From positions 100,496 to 164,495 of the forward strand of contig NZ_LDNM01000015.1 in assembly GCF_001028135.1 (NCBI RefSeq): a DNA stretch of 64,000 nucleotides, in the 5' to 3' direction. The stretch comes from Xenorhabdus griffiniae. GTDB lineage: Bacteria > Pseudomonadota > Gammaproteobacteria > Enterobacterales > Enterobacteriaceae. The first letter of the stretch is position 1. Every line of letters begins with the position of its first letter. Made by a program: the position numbers and the translations under genes. Below the pieces are notes generated by a model. It was not told the origin of the DNA and did not search any database. It saw only the letters and a list, made by a program, of their open reading frames with translations. Positions 25,634 to 38,229 of the stretch are shown one piece after another.

Positions 25634-28600
25634 TTGAACCAGGAATATACAGAAGACAAACGTGTTAAATTAAAGAAGATAAGTAGTGGCCGCCGGTTTC
25701 TGGAAGCCGTTTTGTTGGTTATTGCTATCTGTGCTGTGTACTTGATGGTAGCGCTTATCAGCTTCAATCCATCTGATCCCAGTTGGTCACAGACGTCATG
25801 GCATGAACCCGTCCACAATTGGGGAGGCAGTGTTGGTGCCTGGTTATCTGACACGCTATTCTCGGCATTTGGTATTCTTGCCTATGCAGTCCCGCCCTTT
25901 ATGTTGTTAGGTTGCTGGAATGCTTTCCGTCAGAAAGATAGGCAAGAGTACATTGATTTCTTCACACTTGCATTACGCGTTATTGGTGCTTTAGCCCTGA
26001 TACTGACGTCATGTGGTTTGGCTGCCCTCAATATTGATGATTTAAATGACTTTGCTGCGGGCGGAGTCATTGGTAATTTATTCAGCAATGCGATTCTGCC
26101 CTGGTTTAGCACCCTGGGGGCAACATTGGCCCTGCTTGGTATTTGGATCGTTGGATTCACATTGTTTACAGGGTGGTCATGGCTTACGATTGCAGAAAAA
26201 ATTGGTGCAGTTATTCTGGATTCACTGAGTTTTGTCGTCAATCGTGGCCGCAATCATGTTGAATATGACGAAAACAATTTAGAGAATACGTTAGGTTCTG
26301 AACTTTCAGCCAGTGAACAAAAACCCGCAGGGCAGGCAGATAAACCTGAAATCGTTAAATCTGCGGTTGCTACTGAAATGCCAGACGCAGATGAAGATGA
26401 TGTATTATTGACAGCGCCAACATTAACCGAATTAGCTAATACAGATTCAGCGTTACAACCTGCAGCCGCTTCTCCAACCTCTCCAGCATTGGATCAATTT
26501 CAGGAACAGGAACCGGTTCGCTATTCTTTTGAATTACCGGATGATGACCAATCAGATACCAATCCACAATCCGATGACTCGTCTCAGGCGATTTCAAATC
26601 TATCCACAAACAGTTCTGCTGACACAAATACGCATTCACAAGATGATGTAACAGAGACATTTACTCTTCCTGCAAATGATCATGTTCATTTGAAAGATAC
26701 GGCAGCGGATATTGCGAGTTCTGCTGTTGTGGTAAAGAATCCACAGATTAAACAAGGTATTGGACCTGAAATGCCACGCCCTAATCCTGTTAGGATCCCA
26801 ACCCGTCGCGAATTATATGGTATAAAAGTGCCTTCTCACCGCTTGGCAGAACACATGCAACGGAAAGAAGAGGAGAGGCTGAATGAGTTGGTTGCAGAAG
26901 CTAATGAACAGCGAATGGATGCCCAACAGCAAGACATGTTGCGTCAGCAATTCCTCTATCAGCAACGTGAGCGCTATGGTGTTGATTTTGAGGAAGGAAA
27001 CAGAGAGTCAGCGTCTCGTGAAGCAAGTACGCTGATACATAAGCAACCAACGGCGGCTGATGAGTGTACGAAAAATAGCGCAGATAGCCAGATCATAGGC
27101 GAACAAATAGTAAACGAACAGCCGATAGACGTACAAAAAGCACAGGAAGAAGCGTTGCGGATAGCATTTAAGCAACAGCAACGTGAACGTTACCAAGTAA
27201 ATCAACCTGCGCCTACTGAATCTGTACTTATGCCAACAGAGCCACTGAATCAACAAGCTCAGGAAAAAAATATAGCGACGGCGCTTGATTCTCACGAATC
27301 GAGAAATCAGCATATTTTTGCGCAGCAACCGCAGCAACCGCAGCAACCGCAGCAACCGCAGCAAGATAGCCTGTTCCATCCATTTTTGATGCGCAATGAT
27401 CAGCCATTACCAAAGCCAACGACGCCGATGCCTTCTTTGGATCTTTTGGCAGAACCACCAGCGGAAGAAGAACCGGTTGATATGTTTGCGCTTGAGCAAA
27501 CCTCTCGTTTAATTGAAGCGCGTTTGAATGATTATCGCGTTAAAGCGGATGTTGTTGGATTCTCTCCAGGGCCTGTTATCACACGATTTGAATTGGATTT
27601 AGCTCCTGGAGTGAAAGCTTCGCGTATTTCTAACTTATCACGCGACCTCGCGCGTTCGCTTTCAGCGGTAGCCGTCCGTATCGTGGAAGTTATTCCGGGA
27701 CGACCTTATGTTGGTTTGGAATTACCCAATAAAAAACGCCAAACAGTTTATCTGCGGGAAGTTTTGGACTGTGAGAAATTCCGTGATAACCCATCACCGT
27801 TAACCATCGTCTTAGGAAAAGACATTGCAGGGCAGCCGGTTGTGGCTGATTTGGGTAAGATGCCTCACTTATTGGTAGCAGGAACGACGGGTTCGGGGAA
27901 ATCGGTAGGGGTCAATGCGATGATCCTCAGCATTCTGTATAAAGCGAAACCAGAGGATGTTCGCTTTATTATGATTGACCCGAAAATGCTTGAGTTATCG
28001 GTTTACGAGGGCATTCCACATTTATTGACTGAAGTTGTCACCGATATGAAAGATGCAGCCAATGCATTGCGTTGGTGTGTAAATGAAATGGAGCGACGTT
28101 ATAAGTTGATGTCAGCTTTGGGGGTGCGCAATATTGCGGGCTATAACGACAAGATCAAGCAAGCCGAAAATATGGGGCGACCGATCCCTGATCCGTTCTG
28201 GAAACCCGGTGACAGTATGGATACAACGCATCCTATGCTGAAAAAAGAGCCTTATATTGTTGTTATGGTTGATGAATTTGCCGACTTAATGATGACAGTC
28301 GGGAAAAAGGTGGAAGAATTAATTGCACGCTTGGCTCAGAAAGCACGGGCAGCAGGTATCCACTTAGTATTGGCAACTCAGCGCCCTTCTGTTGATATTA
28401 TCACCGGACTGATTAAGGCAAATATTCCGACACGTATTGCATTTACAGTATCCAGTAAAATAGATTCCCGTACCATTCTTGATCAAGGTGGTGCAGAATC
28501 ATTGCTTGGTATGGGGGACATGCTTTATTTGGCACCAAACTCTTCCATTCCTGTACGTGTTCATGGTGCATTCGTGCGCGATCAAGAAGTGCATGAAGTT

Positions 28601-28903
28601 GTGAATGACTGGAAAGCTCGTGGCCGCCCTCAATATATAGACAGTATTGTCAAAGGGGGAGAAGATGGTGAAGGCAGTATGGGATTTGATAGCGATGAAG
28701 AGCTAGATCCCCTGTTTGATCAAGCGGTTGAATTTGTGGTCGAAAAACGTCGTGTCTCTATTTCGGGCGTGCAACGTCAATTCCGGATTGGATATAACCG
28801 GGCAGCCCGGATTGTCGAACAAATGGAAGCACAACAGATAGTGAGTGCACCTGGGCATAATGGCAATCGTGAAGTTTTGGCACCTCCGCCCCATGAACAT
28901 TAA
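25634..28903 (+). CDS. ftsK: DNA translocase FtsK
   Basis: FtsK anchors at the division septum and pumps chromosomal DNA so that XerCD can resolve dimers at dif. The N-terminus has four or five membrane helices (residues 20-205); a long polar linker (about 210-620) is rich in Gln, Glu and Pro; and the motor has Walker A GTTGSGKS (about 750) and Walker [13 protein letters not shown]. The C-terminal gamma domain ([20 protein letters not shown]) recognises KOPS. At 1089 residues it is shorter than E. coli FtsK (1329), mainly in the linker. The TTG start, with GGAG upstream, agrees with E. coli. Confidence 0.95.
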   Translation: MNQEYTEDKRVKLKKISSGRRFLEAVLLVIAICAVYLMVALISFNPSDPSWSQTSWHEPVHNWGGSVGAWLSDTLFSAFGILAYAVPPFMLLGCWNAFRQKDRQEYIDFFTLALRVIGALALILTSCGLAALNIDDLNDFAAGGVIGNLFSNAILPWFSTLGATLALLGIWIVGFTLFTGWSWLTIAEKIGAVILDSLSFVVNRGRNHVEYDENNLENTLGSELSASEQKPAGQADKPEIVKSAVATEMPDADEDDVLLTAPTLTELANTDSALQPAAASPTSPALDQFQEQEPVRYSFELPDDDQSDTNPQSDDSSQAISNLSTNSSADTNTHSQDDVTETFTLPANDHVHLKDTAADIASSAVVVKNPQIKQGIGPEMPRPNPVRIPTRRELYGIKVPSHRLAEHMQRKEEERLNELVAEANEQRMDAQQQDMLRQQFLYQQRERYGVDFEEGNRESASREASTLIHKQPTAADECTKNSADSQIIGEQIVNEQPIDVQKAQEEALRIAFKQQQRERYQVNQPAPTESVLMPTEPLNQQAQEKNIATALDSHESRNQHIFAQQPQQPQQPQQPQQDSLFHPFLMRNDQPLPKPTTPMPSLDLLAEPPAEEEPVDMFALEQTSRLIEARLNDYRVKADVVGFSPGPVITRFELDLAPGVKASRISNLSRDLARSLSAVAVRIVEVIPGRPYVGLELPNKKRQTVYLREVLDCEKFRDNPSPLTIVLGKDIAGQPVVADLGKMPHLLVAGTTGSGKSVGVNAMILSILYKAKPEDVRFIMIDPKMLELSVYEGIPHLLTEVVTDMKDAANALRWCVNEMERRYKLMSALGVRNIAGYNDKIKQAENMGRPIPDPFWKPGDSMDTTHPMLKKEPYIVVMVDEFADLMMTVGKKVEELIARLAQKARAAGIHLVLATQRPSVDIITGLIKANIPTRIAFTVSSKIDSRTILDQGGAESLLGMGDMLYLAPNSSIPVRVHGAFVRDQEVHEVVNDWKARGRPQYIDSIVKGGEDGEGSMGFDSDEELDPLFDQAVEFVVEKRRVSISGVQRQFRIGYNRAARIVEQMEAQQIVSAPGHNGNREVLAPPPHEH
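27323..27364 (+). repeat. 9-base tandem repeat coding for QQP in the FtsK linker
   Basis: Four exact copies of CAGCAACCG plus CAGCAA encode (QQP)4QQ in the FtsK linker, at about residues 564-577. The units are identical at the base level, which indicates recent slippage-type expansion. Copy number is likely to vary between strains. Confidence 0.9.
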
Positions 28904-28975
28904 TTATCGCTGTGAAATGTAAACAGTATCGGCAATTGATAGCTGATAATAAAACGAATTGAAGGTATCTCACAC

Positions 28976-29587
28976 ATGAAAAAACTGATGTTGATTGGTT
29001 GCCTGATGATGGGGGTGAGCATAGGTTTTGCTTGGGCTGATGCGCCACAGGATTTGCAAGGGCGTTTGGGAAAGGTGAATAGTTTTCATGCCAGTTTTAC
29101 TCAAACAGTGACTAGCAATGATGGTTCAACGGTCCAAAAAGGAGAGGGAGAACTTTGGATCAAACGCCCTAATTTGTTTAACTGGCATATGACATCACCT
29201 GATGAGAGTGTTTTGGTTTCTGATGGTAAGACGCTGTGGTTTTATAATCCTTTTGTTGAACAGGTGACGGCGAATTGGTTAAAAGAAGTAACGGGAAACA
29301 CGCCATTTATGCTGATTGCCCGCAATGATCCTGCCGACTGGAAACAGTACAAGGTTATGCAAAACGGTAATAGCTTTGAGCTGACGCCTCATCGTACCAA
29401 TGGCAATTTAAAACATTTTTCAATTACTGTGACACCAGAAGGAACAATCCAAAAATTTACTGCTGTTGAACAGGATGGGCAAAAGAGTGCTTACCAGTTG
29501 AAAGGGCAGCAAAATGTAAACGTGGATACGGAGAAATTCAAATTTACCGTACCGGAAGGTGTCACGCTGGATGATCAACGCCAGTGA
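28976..29587 (+). CDS. lolA: Outer-membrane lipoprotein carrier LolA
   Basis: LolA carries lipoproteins through the periplasm from LolCDE to LolB. It has a signal peptide (residues 1-21, [17 protein letters not shown], cleavage before DAPQDL) and conserved LolA strands ([53 protein letters not shown] and NPFMLI-like [10 protein letters not shown]). The 203-residue length equals that of E. coli. It lies between ftsK and rarA in the usual order, with 8 bases separating it from rarA, so co-transcription is likely. Confidence 0.95.
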   Translation: MKKLMLIGCLMMGVSIGFAWADAPQDLQGRLGKVNSFHASFTQTVTSNDGSTVQKGEGELWIKRPNLFNWHMTSPDESVLVSDGKTLWFYNPFVEQVTANWLKEVTGNTPFMLIARNDPADWKQYKVMQNGNSFELTPHRTNGNLKHFSITVTPEGTIQKFTAVEQDGQKSAYQLKGQQNVNVDTEKFKFTVPEGVTLDDQRQ

Positions 29588-29594
29588 GGTTTAA

Positions 29595-30938
29595 GTGGAC
29601 AATCTTTCTCTCGATTTTTCACAAAATGAATTTCAGCCACTGGCCGCAAGAATGCGGCCAGTCACATTAGATCAATATATCGGTCAGCAACACTTACTGG
29701 CGGAAGGAAAACCTTTGCCGCGAGCCATCCGAGCCGGTCATCTTCATTCCATGATTTTATGGGGACCGCCCGGAACAGGAAAAACAACACTGGCTGAAAT
29801 TATTGGATATTACGCGCAAGCTGATATTGAGCGTATTTCAGCAGTCACTTCTGGCATAAAAGAAATTCGTGAAGCCATAGAAAGAGCACGACAAAATCGT
29901 AATTCAGGGCGTAGAACCATCTTATTTGTTGATGAAGTTCATCGATTTAATAAAAGTCAGCAGGATGCGTTTTTACCACATATTGAAGACGGTACAATCA
30001 CATTTATTGGTGCAACTACCGAAAATCCCTCCTTCGAATTAAATTCAGCTTTGTTGTCACGGACCCGTGTCTATTTATTGAAATCACTTTCGAAGGCAGA
30101 AATTGAACAGGTACTTATTCAGGCCATTAATGATACAGAGCATGGCATTGGCGGGCAAAATATCGTATTACCAGATAATACTCGCCAGATGATAGCAGAG
30201 CTTGTGGCAGGAGATGCACGCCGCTCACTGAATTTGCTGGAAATGATGTCAGACATGGCAGAAAGCAATGCGCAAGCGCAACGGGTTTTGACGCCGGAAT
30301 TACTGAAAGAAGTGAGCGGGGAAAGAAGTGCCAGGTTTGATAATAAAGGTGATCGATATTACGATTTAATTTCTGCTTTGCATAAATCAATCCGTGGTTC
30401 AGCACCTGATGCCGCGCTTTACTGGTACGCCCGAATTATTACCGCAGGCGGTGATCCCCTTTATGTTGCCCGTCGGTTACTGGCAATTGCTTCTGAAGAT
30501 GTGGGTAATGCTGATCCACGCGCAATGCAGATCGCTATTGCTGCATGGGATTGTTTTACGCGTGTAGGAGCGGCTGAAGGGGAAAGGGCGATCGCACAGG
30601 CAATTGTTTATCTTGCTTGTGCACCGAAAAGTAATGCTGTTTATACCGCATTCAAGGCAGCTATGGCGGATGCGCAAAACAAACCGGATTATGACGTTCC
30701 TGCCCATCTACGTAATGCCCCGACTACGCTGATGAAGGAAATTGGATTTGGTGAAGAGTATCGCTACGCCCATGATGAAGCGAATGCGTATGCCGCCGGT
30801 GAAGTCTATTTTCCGCCAGAAATGCCACAAACACGTTATTATTATCCGACTGCCAGAGGGCTGGAGGGTAAGATAGGTGAAAAGTTAAACTGGTTAATGG
30901 AACAGGATCAAAATAGCCCAATAAAACGCTATCGTTAA
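29595..30938 (+). CDS. rarA: Replication-associated recombination protein RarA
   Basis: RarA (MgsA) is an AAA+ ATPase that acts at stalled forks and on ssDNA ends. It shows Walker [13 protein letters not shown] (about residue 57), Walker [17 protein letters not shown], sensor 1 [19 protein letters not shown] and the C-terminal tetramerisation domain ending [10 protein letters not shown]. The length of 447 residues is the same as E. coli and the sequence is collinear with it. It starts with GTG at 29595, preceded by GAGGT. It follows lolA closely. Confidence 0.95.
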   Translation: MDNLSLDFSQNEFQPLAARMRPVTLDQYIGQQHLLAEGKPLPRAIRAGHLHSMILWGPPGTGKTTLAEIIGYYAQADIERISAVTSGIKEIREAIERARQNRNSGRRTILFVDEVHRFNKSQQDAFLPHIEDGTITFIGATTENPSFELNSALLSRTRVYLLKSLSKAEIEQVLIQAINDTEHGIGGQNIVLPDNTRQMIAELVAGDARRSLNLLEMMSDMAESNAQAQRVLTPELLKEVSGERSARFDNKGDRYYDLISALHKSIRGSAPDAALYWYARIITAGGDPLYVARRLLAIASEDVGNADPRAMQIAIAAWDCFTRVGAAEGERAIAQAIVYLACAPKSNAVYTAFKAAMADAQNKPDYDVPAHLRNAPTTLMKEIGFGEEYRYAHDEANAYAAGEVYFPPEMPQTRYYYPTARGLEGKIGEKLNWLMEQDQNSPIKRYR

Positions 30939-31004
30939 TTTTCCTGTTACGGTAAGGTTTATATCCAACAATGCCAAATTACAGCGAAAAGCTGTAGTTT
31001 TTGA

Positions 31005-32342
<1,338 letters not shown>

Positions 32343-32365
32343 TTCCATTGATTCTTAATAGAAAG

Positions 32366-32389
32366 AGCGCCGAATGTGGCGCTTTTTTT
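32366..32389 (+). terminator. serS terminator
   Basis: AGCGCC-GAATGT-GGCGCT is followed by six T residues and TTA, a classic intrinsic terminator just after serS. Confidence 0.9.
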
Positions 32390-32406
32390 ACGAGTACTAT
32401 CATAAG

Positions 32407-32825
32407 TTAACTTGTCACAGTGACATCATCTTTCTGAGTTTCTTTTTTATAAAAAACACTGCGACAGGAGATATAAGATGTTGCCAGGCTCAATGGAACT
32501 GTGAATAGGATTCTTAAGAACAGAGGGAGCGTAAAAATTATCAGAACAGAAATAAGGTATTCCTAATATTTTTATTCCACAAACAATGATACCGATTGCC
32601 AATAAAGCACTACATTTATCGTGAAGGCAATGAATAACCTCCCGAACTTAAATTTACCAGTCATTCTTTGCGTTTCACAAATGGTAATAATTCCAGCAGA
32701 GAATAACGGATCCAATAAATTAAACAGGAGAAAGCCAAAATCAGGAATGAAAAGACTTAAATTAATAACACCATAGATAATCCCCATCAGCACCGGCATA
32801 CCAAGTTTGGGACAAAAAGTGTCAT
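32407..32825 (-). pseudogene. Decayed paralogue of the BPSS1780-type membrane protein
   Basis: This fragment parallels the intact gene at 32890-33705. In one frame it reads CPKLGMPVLMGIIYGVI ... PLFSAGIITICETQRMTGKF; a shift to the next frame gives LLAIGIIVCGIKILGIPYF, matching LVAVGGLVIGIYILGVIAAF of the intact copy; the first frame resumes with TVPLSLATSYISCRSVFYKK, matching the C-terminus, and stops with TAA at 32407. The N-terminal ~60 residues and a central piece of ~60 residues are missing. Frameshifts and deletion leave no functional product. It likely arose by tandem duplication. Confidence 0.75.
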
Positions 32826-32837
32826 TGAATAGTAATA

Positions 32838-32863
32838 AAAAAGCGCTAAAAATAGCGCTTTTT
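32838..32863. terminator. Bidirectional terminator between the membrane-protein gene and its pseudogene
   Basis: AAAAAGCGCTA-AAAA-TAGCGCTTTTT forms a perfect 11-bp stem with A and T runs on both sides, 27 bases beyond the stop of the 32890-33705 gene. Confidence 0.85.
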
Positions 32864-32889
32864 ACATATCAATATCTATTGGAAAATAT

Positions 32890-33705
32890 TTAATTGATTA
32901 AGTGAGATTTTGTCTCTTGGGTTTTTGGCGCATAAAAAATGCTGCGATAAGTGGTATAATAGGTCGCCATAAACATAGGTAAAGTAACAAGCAAACCTAA
33001 ACCAAGTGGAATTGCAGAAATAAACATCAGAATGCCCATCAGTAAGAAGAACAGAAAACCACCGAATAGATTTTTCTTTACTGCACTCAAGCTCATTGAT
33101 ACTGCTTCGCCAAATTTTAAATCATTAATGATAATCAGAGCAGGAGCAAACCAGCTAAATGCAAGGGCAATGATGCTAAAGAACAACACAACCAGCAGTG
33201 CCAGCGTTAAAGTAGAAAGACCACCCATTATTAGCATTGGGTCTGATTCCGGTCCTGCCAAGAATACTTGAATTAGGCTGGTTCCTCCAAGCACAAAAGC
33301 CGCAATGACACCCAGTATATATATGCCAATGACAAGCCCGCCAACAGCCACTAATGAGCCAAATTTATTCTTAAACCCATGGAAAAGTAATTCTATGTCA
33401 AAATCACCGGTTGTTCGTTGTTTTTCACTGGCGGCGATAAATCCAGCAATAAAGACTGAACCAAACAGAACTGTGACAAGACTAACGATAGGTATGAATT
33501 GTAAAATTGCTATGATGACGAAATAGATTAAATATAACAATATCCATTTCAATGGCTTTGCTTTAAACATTTCCCATGCATTACCAATCCATTCTGTAGC
33601 AGCTCCGGCTCCTACGGCACGACCGCCTGGAATGAATGTATCTTTTTCCTTGCTCAGGGAGATGTTGTTCTCTCCTGAATTGAGATTCATATCTTGAGTA
33701 TCCAT
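32890..33705 (-). CDS. BPSS1780-type multi-helix membrane protein
   Basis: This integral membrane protein has a polar N-terminus with a conserved FIPGGRAVGAGAATEWIGNA-like segment followed by WEMFKAKPLKWILLYLIYF, then about five or six hydrophobic helices with Gly-rich bends (GGLVIGIYILGVIAAFVLGG and SWFAPALIIINDL). The start of each block fits the BPSS1780 family, whose function is unknown. I use ATG 33705 (MDTQDMNLN), which has a weak GGAAAA upstream; a TTG ten codons earlier (33735) is possible. A second, broken copy lies directly downstream. It sits between serS and pflA, where E. coli has other genes. Confidence 0.75.
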   Translation of the reverse strand: MDTQDMNLNSGENNISLSKEKDTFIPGGRAVGAGAATEWIGNAWEMFKAKPLKWILLYLIYFVIIAILQFIPIVSLVTVLFGSVFIAGFIAASEKQRTTGDFDIELLFHGFKNKFGSLVAVGGLVIGIYILGVIAAFVLGGTSLIQVFLAGPESDPMLIMGGLSTLTLALLVVLFFSIIALAFSWFAPALIIINDLKFGEAVSMSLSAVKKNLFGGFLFFLLMGILMFISAIPLGLGLLVTLPMFMATYYTTYRSIFYAPKTQETKSHLIN

Positions 33706-34041
33706 ATTTTTCCGATTTATTTTATTGGCTGGCAATGACTGAATTGATTTTTCTCTATTTCATTAACACAAATCGTTATAGAAAACGGGGAGGATTATCA
33801 TATAAAAATTATTAATCAACAAGTATTAATTTTAATCCTTATCGGTGGGTAAAGAGGTGTTTATATCGGTAATAATGAATACGCGCGACTTATTTTATTA
33901 ATTATTCTGATGTGATTTTGGCTTAATTTCCTAATTTATCTTTACATAAAGTAAATGATTTTATTTTTTCTATCAGATATTGTGTGTTTTTAGAATAAAA
34001 TATTTTACACATTGTGAGTAAGTTGTTCTGATTTAAGGTTT
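33706..34041. other. Intergenic region upstream of the membrane-protein gene
   Basis: This very AT-rich stretch of about 335 bases contains no supported gene. It should hold the promoter of the leftward membrane-protein gene and the 3' tail of pflA. A repeated run TTATTTT(A/T)T... is low complexity, and nothing else stands out. Confidence 0.5.
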
Positions 34042-34084
34042 ACTTTGATCATATCAGGTGTATCCAGCCTGATATGATCAAAGT
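34042..34084. terminator. 17-bp perfect inverted repeat downstream of pflA
   Basis: ACTTTGATCATATCAGG and CCTGATATGATCAAAGT are perfect inverted copies separated by 9 bases. The structure lies 45 bases past the pflA stop codon. It probably terminates pflB-pflA transcription or protects its 3' end, although no long U-tract follows. Confidence 0.65.
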
Positions 34085-34129
34085 TTGCAACGTTCATAGA
34101 GGGAACAAACAATGTAAGTGGAAATGAAT

Positions 34130-34870
34130 CTAATAAATCACGTGGTGCCCATAACTTCTTAAAATTTCTTTTACCCGCTCCATTGTTTCTTTTGGAGGAG
34201 GTTTGACACCTTCCAGTTTATAGTCTTCTCCCATAGCAATCCATTTATGTTTACCCAGTTCGTGGTAAGGTAATAACTCTATTTTTTCAATATTTTTCAT
34301 GTCCTTGGTAAACTCACCCAGTAAATGAACGGATTGATCATCATCAGACCAACCAGGAACAACCACATAACGGACCCAGGTTTTCTGATTGCGTTTTGCC
34401 AGATAACGTGCAAATTCGAGGGTTCGATGATTGGACACGCCAATTAATTTTTGGTGAATATCATCATTAAGTTGTTTTAAATCCAGCATAACCAGATCGG
34501 TAGCATCCAGTAGTTCATCAATCACCGGATCGTAACGGCGAACAAAGCCATTGGTATCCAGGCAAGTGTGAATGCCTTCTTCATGGCAAGCCCTGAACCA
34601 GTCACGAACAAATTCGGCCTGAAGAATGGCTTCACCACCGGAAGCGGTAACTCCACCCCCCGAAGCATTCATAAAATGGCGATAGGTCGTAGCTTCTTTT
34701 ATTAATTCTTCAACTGTTACCGTTTTTCCGCCATGGGTATCCCAGGTATCGCGGTTATGGCAATAGAGGCAGCGCATCAGGCAACCCTGGAAAAACGCGA
34801 TAAAGCGGATACCGGGACCATCTACGGTTCCGCAAGATTCAAAAGAGTGGATACGACCAAGTACGGACAT
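34130..34870 (-). CDS. pflA: Pyruvate formate-lyase 1-activating enzyme
   Basis: PflA is a radical SAM enzyme that abstracts a hydrogen from a glycine of PflB to make the active glycyl radical under anaerobic conditions. The 4Fe-4S cysteines are in [14 protein letters not shown] (CxxxCxxC, residues 30-37), and the SAM-binding GGG is in [15 protein letters not shown]. It has 246 residues, as in E. coli. It follows pflB after 80 bases that hold a hairpin, so it is probably co-transcribed at a lower level. Confidence 0.96.
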   Translation of the reverse strand: MSVLGRIHSFESCGTVDGPGIRFIAFFQGCLMRCLYCHNRDTWDTHGGKTVTVEELIKEATTYRHFMNASGGGVTASGGEAILQAEFVRDWFRACHEEGIHTCLDTNGFVRRYDPVIDELLDATDLVMLDLKQLNDDIHQKLIGVSNHRTLEFARYLAKRNQKTWVRYVVVPGWSDDDQSVHLLGEFTKDMKNIEKIELLPYHELGKHKWIAMGEDYKLEGVKPPPKETMERVKEILRSYGHHVIY

Positions 34871-34898
34871 AAAAGGACTTCTCCAAAACTAGCAAGCT

Positions 34899-34932
34899 AA
34901 TAAAGGCCCCCAGGTATTAGGGTGCCTTTATT
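34899..34932 (-). terminator. Hairpin between pflB and pflA
   Basis: AATAAAGGC (34899-34907) pairs with GCCTTTATT (34924-34932), with inner CCC/GGG pairs and one bulge. It lies 18 bases after the pflB stop codon, and may attenuate transcription into pflA or stabilise the abundant pflB message. Confidence 0.6.
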
Positions 34933-34950
34933 GTCTGTCATTTTTAATAA

Positions 34951-37233
34951 TTACATGGTTTGAGTAAATGTACGGGTAATAACATCTCGTTGCTGTTCTT
35001 TCGTCAAAGAATTAAACCGCACAGCGTAACCCGAGACGCGAATCGTCAATTGCGGGTATTTCTCAGGATTTTCCATGGCATCCAACAGCATTTCACGGTT
35101 CATTACGTTAATGTTTAAATGCTGTCCACCTTCGATATCTGCTTCGTGATGGAAATAACCATCCATCAGACCCGCTAGATTTGCTTTACGGACTTCATCA
35201 TCTTTACCCAGTGCATTAGGTACGATAGAGAAAGTGTATGAAATACCGTCTTTGGCATAAGCAAACGGCAGTTTAGCGACCGAAGTCAATGAAGCAACTG
35301 CCCCTTTTTGATCGCGTCCGTGCATTGGGTTGGCACCAGGTCCAAATGGTGCGCCAGCACGACGTCCATCAGGGGTATTCCCCGTTTTCTTACCATAAAC
35401 CACGTTTGAGGTAATGGTCAGTACAGACTGGGTTGGAACAGCATTGCGATATGTTTGCAGCTTCTGAATTTTCTTCATGAAACGTTTAACCAGATCACAC
35501 GCGATATCATCGACACGCTGATCGTTGTTACCGAATTGTGGGTATTCACCTTCAATGTTGAAATCAATTGCCAGACCATCTTCATCGCGGATTGGGGAAA
35601 CTTTCGCATATTTAATGGCAGATAATGAGTCAGCAGCAACAGAGAGACCGGCGATACCACATGCCATGGTACGGTATACATCACGATCGTGCAGTGCCAT
35701 TAATGAAGCTTCATAGCTGTATTTATCATGCATATAGTGGATGATATTCAGGGCAGTGACATACTGTTTTGCCAGCCAGTCCATGAAATGATCCATCCGT
35801 GCCATAACCTTGTCATAATCCAGCACAGCGTCTTTCATTGGCTCTTCTTTCGGGCCAACCTGCATTTTCATTTTTTCATCCACACCGCCGTTGATGGCAT
35901 ATAGCATGGTTTTTGCAAGGTTTGCACGGGCACCAAAGAACTGCATTTGTTTACCAACCACCATTGGGCTGACACAGCACGCGATAGCGTAATCATCGCT
36001 GTTGAAATCAGGGCGCATCAGGTCGTCATTTTCGTATTGCAGGGATGAAGTATCGATTGAAACTTTTGCTGCAAACTTTTTAAAGTCAGTGGGCAGTTTT
36101 TCAGACCACAGGATGGTCATGTTAGGCTCTGGGGATGGTCCCATGGTATATAGCGTATGCAGGAAACGGAAACTGTTTTTGGTGACCAGAGTACGTCCAT
36201 CCAAACCCATACCTGCCAGTGATTCGGTTGCCCAAATTGGGTCACCAGAGAACAGTTCATCATATTCTGGAGTACGCAGGAAACGTACCATACGCAGTTT
36301 CATGACTAAATGGTCGATCAGTTCTTGGGCTTGTTGTTCAGTCAACTTACCTGCCTGGATATCACGTTCGATGTAGATATCCAGGAAGGTGGAAACACGA
36401 CCAAAGGACATTGCAGCCCCGTTTTGGGATTTAACGGCTGCCAGATAGGCGAAATAAGTCCATTGCACGGCTTGTTGGGCATTGGTAGCGGGATTGGCAA
36501 TATCATAGCCATATTTAGCTGCCATCTCTTTGATTTGGCCAAGTGCGCGATGTTGTTCAACCAGTTCTTCGCGCAGACGAATGGTTGCTTCCAAATCCTC
36601 GCCATTTTCCAGTTTTTCCTGTAGGGAAGTGAATTGGGCAAATTTCTCATCACGCAGAAAGTCGATACCATACAACGCAACGCGACGGTAATCACCGATG
36701 ATGCGCCCACGGCCATAGGCATCAGGCAAGCCAGTCAATACACCAGATTTACGGCATTTCAGGATATCAGGGGTGTAGACATCAAATACCCCCTGATTAT
36801 GAGTCTTACGATACTCAGTGAAAATTTGTTTCAGTGTTGGGTCCAGTTCACGGTTGTAGGCTTTACAAGAACTTTCAACCATTTTAATGCCACCAAATGG
36901 AATAATGGCACGTTTCAGGGGCGCTTCGGTTTGCAGACCAACGATTTGCTCCAGATCTTTTTCAATATAGCCCGCATCATGAGAGGTAATTGTAGACGCA
37001 ATGTCAGTATCAAAGTCTAGCGGCGCATGGGTGAGGTTTTCGATTTTGATACCTTCCATGACTTTTTCCCACAAAGCTTTTGTCGCTTCTGTGGCACCCG
37101 CAAGGAATGATTCATTACCTTCATACGGGGTATAGTTTTTCTGAATGAAATCACGGACGTTGACTTCATTCTGCCAGCTACCCTCGTTAAAGCCTTGCCA
37201 TGCTACTGAGAATTTTTCGTTTAACTCGGACAT
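34951..37233 (-). CDS. pflB: Pyruvate formate-lyase (formate C-acetyltransferase)
   Basis: PflB converts pyruvate and CoA to acetyl-CoA and formate in fermentation. The catalytic adjacent cysteines are in AIACCVSPM (about residues 419-420), and the glycyl-radical site is the Gly of RVSGYAVRF (residue 735 counting Met). The length of 760 residues is the same as E. coli. The order focA-pflB-pflA is standard; focA ends 54 bases upstream. Codon use looks like that of a highly expressed gene. Anaerobic control by FNR is expected via the box upstream of focA. Confidence 0.97.
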   Translation of the reverse strand: MSELNEKFSVAWQGFNEGSWQNEVNVRDFIQKNYTPYEGNESFLAGATEATKALWEKVMEGIKIENLTHAPLDFDTDIASTITSHDAGYIEKDLEQIVGLQTEAPLKRAIIPFGGIKMVESSCKAYNRELDPTLKQIFTEYRKTHNQGVFDVYTPDILKCRKSGVLTGLPDAYGRGRIIGDYRRVALYGIDFLRDEKFAQFTSLQEKLENGEDLEATIRLREELVEQHRALGQIKEMAAKYGYDIANPATNAQQAVQWTYFAYLAAVKSQNGAAMSFGRVSTFLDIYIERDIQAGKLTEQQAQELIDHLVMKLRMVRFLRTPEYDELFSGDPIWATESLAGMGLDGRTLVTKNSFRFLHTLYTMGPSPEPNMTILWSEKLPTDFKKFAAKVSIDTSSLQYENDDLMRPDFNSDDYAIACCVSPMVVGKQMQFFGARANLAKTMLYAINGGVDEKMKMQVGPKEEPMKDAVLDYDKVMARMDHFMDWLAKQYVTALNIIHYMHDKYSYEASLMALHDRDVYRTMACGIAGLSVAADSLSAIKYAKVSPIRDEDGLAIDFNIEGEYPQFGNNDQRVDDIACDLVKRFMKKIQKLQTYRNAVPTQSVLTITSNVVYGKKTGNTPDGRRAGAPFGPGANPMHGRDQKGAVASLTSVAKLPFAYAKDGISYTFSIVPNALGKDDEVRKANLAGLMDGYFHHEADIEGGQHLNINVMNREMLLDAMENPEKYPQLTIRVSGYAVRFNSLTKEQQRDVITRTFTQTM

Positions 37234-37287
37234 GATACTTCTACCTTTTAACAGTGGAATTTTTAAGAAATCTGACTTGGAGGCGAA

Positions 37288-38145
37288 TTAATGATTTTTG
37301 CCGCCACGTAAATAAATCAACCAATAGGTCAACCCAACCAATACCGCACCACCAATAATGTTACCTATTGTGACAGGGATCAGGTTATCGGTAATAAAGC
37401 TTGAAACATTAAGTTGTGGAAATCGTTCAGGACTTGTTCCTGTTTTCAGCCAAAATTCATCGGGTGCGAAGTTTTTGATAATGATCCCGAACGGAATTAA
37501 AAACATGTTAGCGATACTGTGCTCAAAACCGCTGGCGACAAACATACCGATTGGCAGGATCAACGCGAATAACTTATCGATCAGACTGCGTCCGGCATAG
37601 CTCATCCAGACAGCAAGACATACCATCAGATTAGCTAAAATACCCAGACATACTGCCTCAATAAAGGAGTGGTGCATTTTATGATCTGCTGTTTGTAATA
37701 CATTTAGCCCCCAAGTACCATTAGCGACAGTATATTGGCCGGAATACCAGACCAAAGCGACGAAAAACAGGGCGCCAATTAAATTACCGATGTAGACGTT
37801 AATCCAGTTTTTGAACATTTGAGACCAGGTAATACGTCCTGTTGCTTTTGAAATGATCGTCAACACAGTGGAAGTGAAGAGATCGACGCCACATATCACT
37901 ACTAACATCAAACCAAGGGAAAAACAGATCCCACCCGTTAATTTAGCTACCCCATAGGGAATGGAAGAGGTTCCTGTTGTTGCTGTAATATAAAAAACAA
38001 AAGCGATGGAAATAAATGCACCTGCCATGATTGCCGATAAATAAGTCACTGCGGGATGTTTATTGACTTTATATACACCAATATCATCAGCGATTTGTGC
38101 CATTACAGCAGGTGAAAATAAATTGAAAGGGTTGTCAGTTTTCAT
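37288..38145 (-). CDS. focA: Formate channel FocA
   Basis: FocA is a pentameric, six-helix membrane channel that moves formate out of, or back into, the cell. The conserved signatures are visible: AGAFISIAFVFYITATTG (TM1), the Omega-loop region KLTGGICFSLGLML, the central His in FEHSIANMFLIPFGI (about residue 209) and NLIPVTIGNIIGGAVLVGL near the C-terminus. It has 285 residues (as in E. coli) and is the first gene of the pfl operon. Confidence 0.96.
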   Translation of the reverse strand: MKTDNPFNLFSPAVMAQIADDIGVYKVNKHPAVTYLSAIMAGAFISIAFVFYITATTGTSSIPYGVAKLTGGICFSLGLMLVVICGVDLFTSTVLTIISKATGRITWSQMFKNWINVYIGNLIGALFFVALVWYSGQYTVANGTWGLNVLQTADHKMHHSFIEAVCLGILANLMVCLAVWMSYAGRSLIDKLFALILPIGMFVASGFEHSIANMFLIPFGIIIKNFAPDEFWLKTGTSPERFPQLNVSSFITDNLIPVTIGNIIGGAVLVGLTYWLIYLRGGKNH

Positions 38146-38215
38146 CCTAACACTCTCTTTATCCTTAATTAATCATAGCACGCGTTGATAGTAACAAACG
38201 GGGATTGACCTGAAT

Positions 38216-38229
38216 TTGATATGGATCAT
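38216..38229. promoter_or_regulatory. Candidate FNR box upstream of focA
   Basis: TTGATATGGATCAT fits the FNR consensus TTGATnnnnATCAA at nine of ten defined positions. It lies about 70 bases upstream of the focA start codon. FNR activation of focA-pfl in anaerobiosis is well known in E. coli. It is a near palindrome, so the strand is not informative. Confidence 0.7.

Noticed and set aside
34042..34084. FNR site inside the palindrome after pflA
   Set aside because: The TTGAT and ATCA halves are separated by three rather than four bases, and the position is at the operon end.
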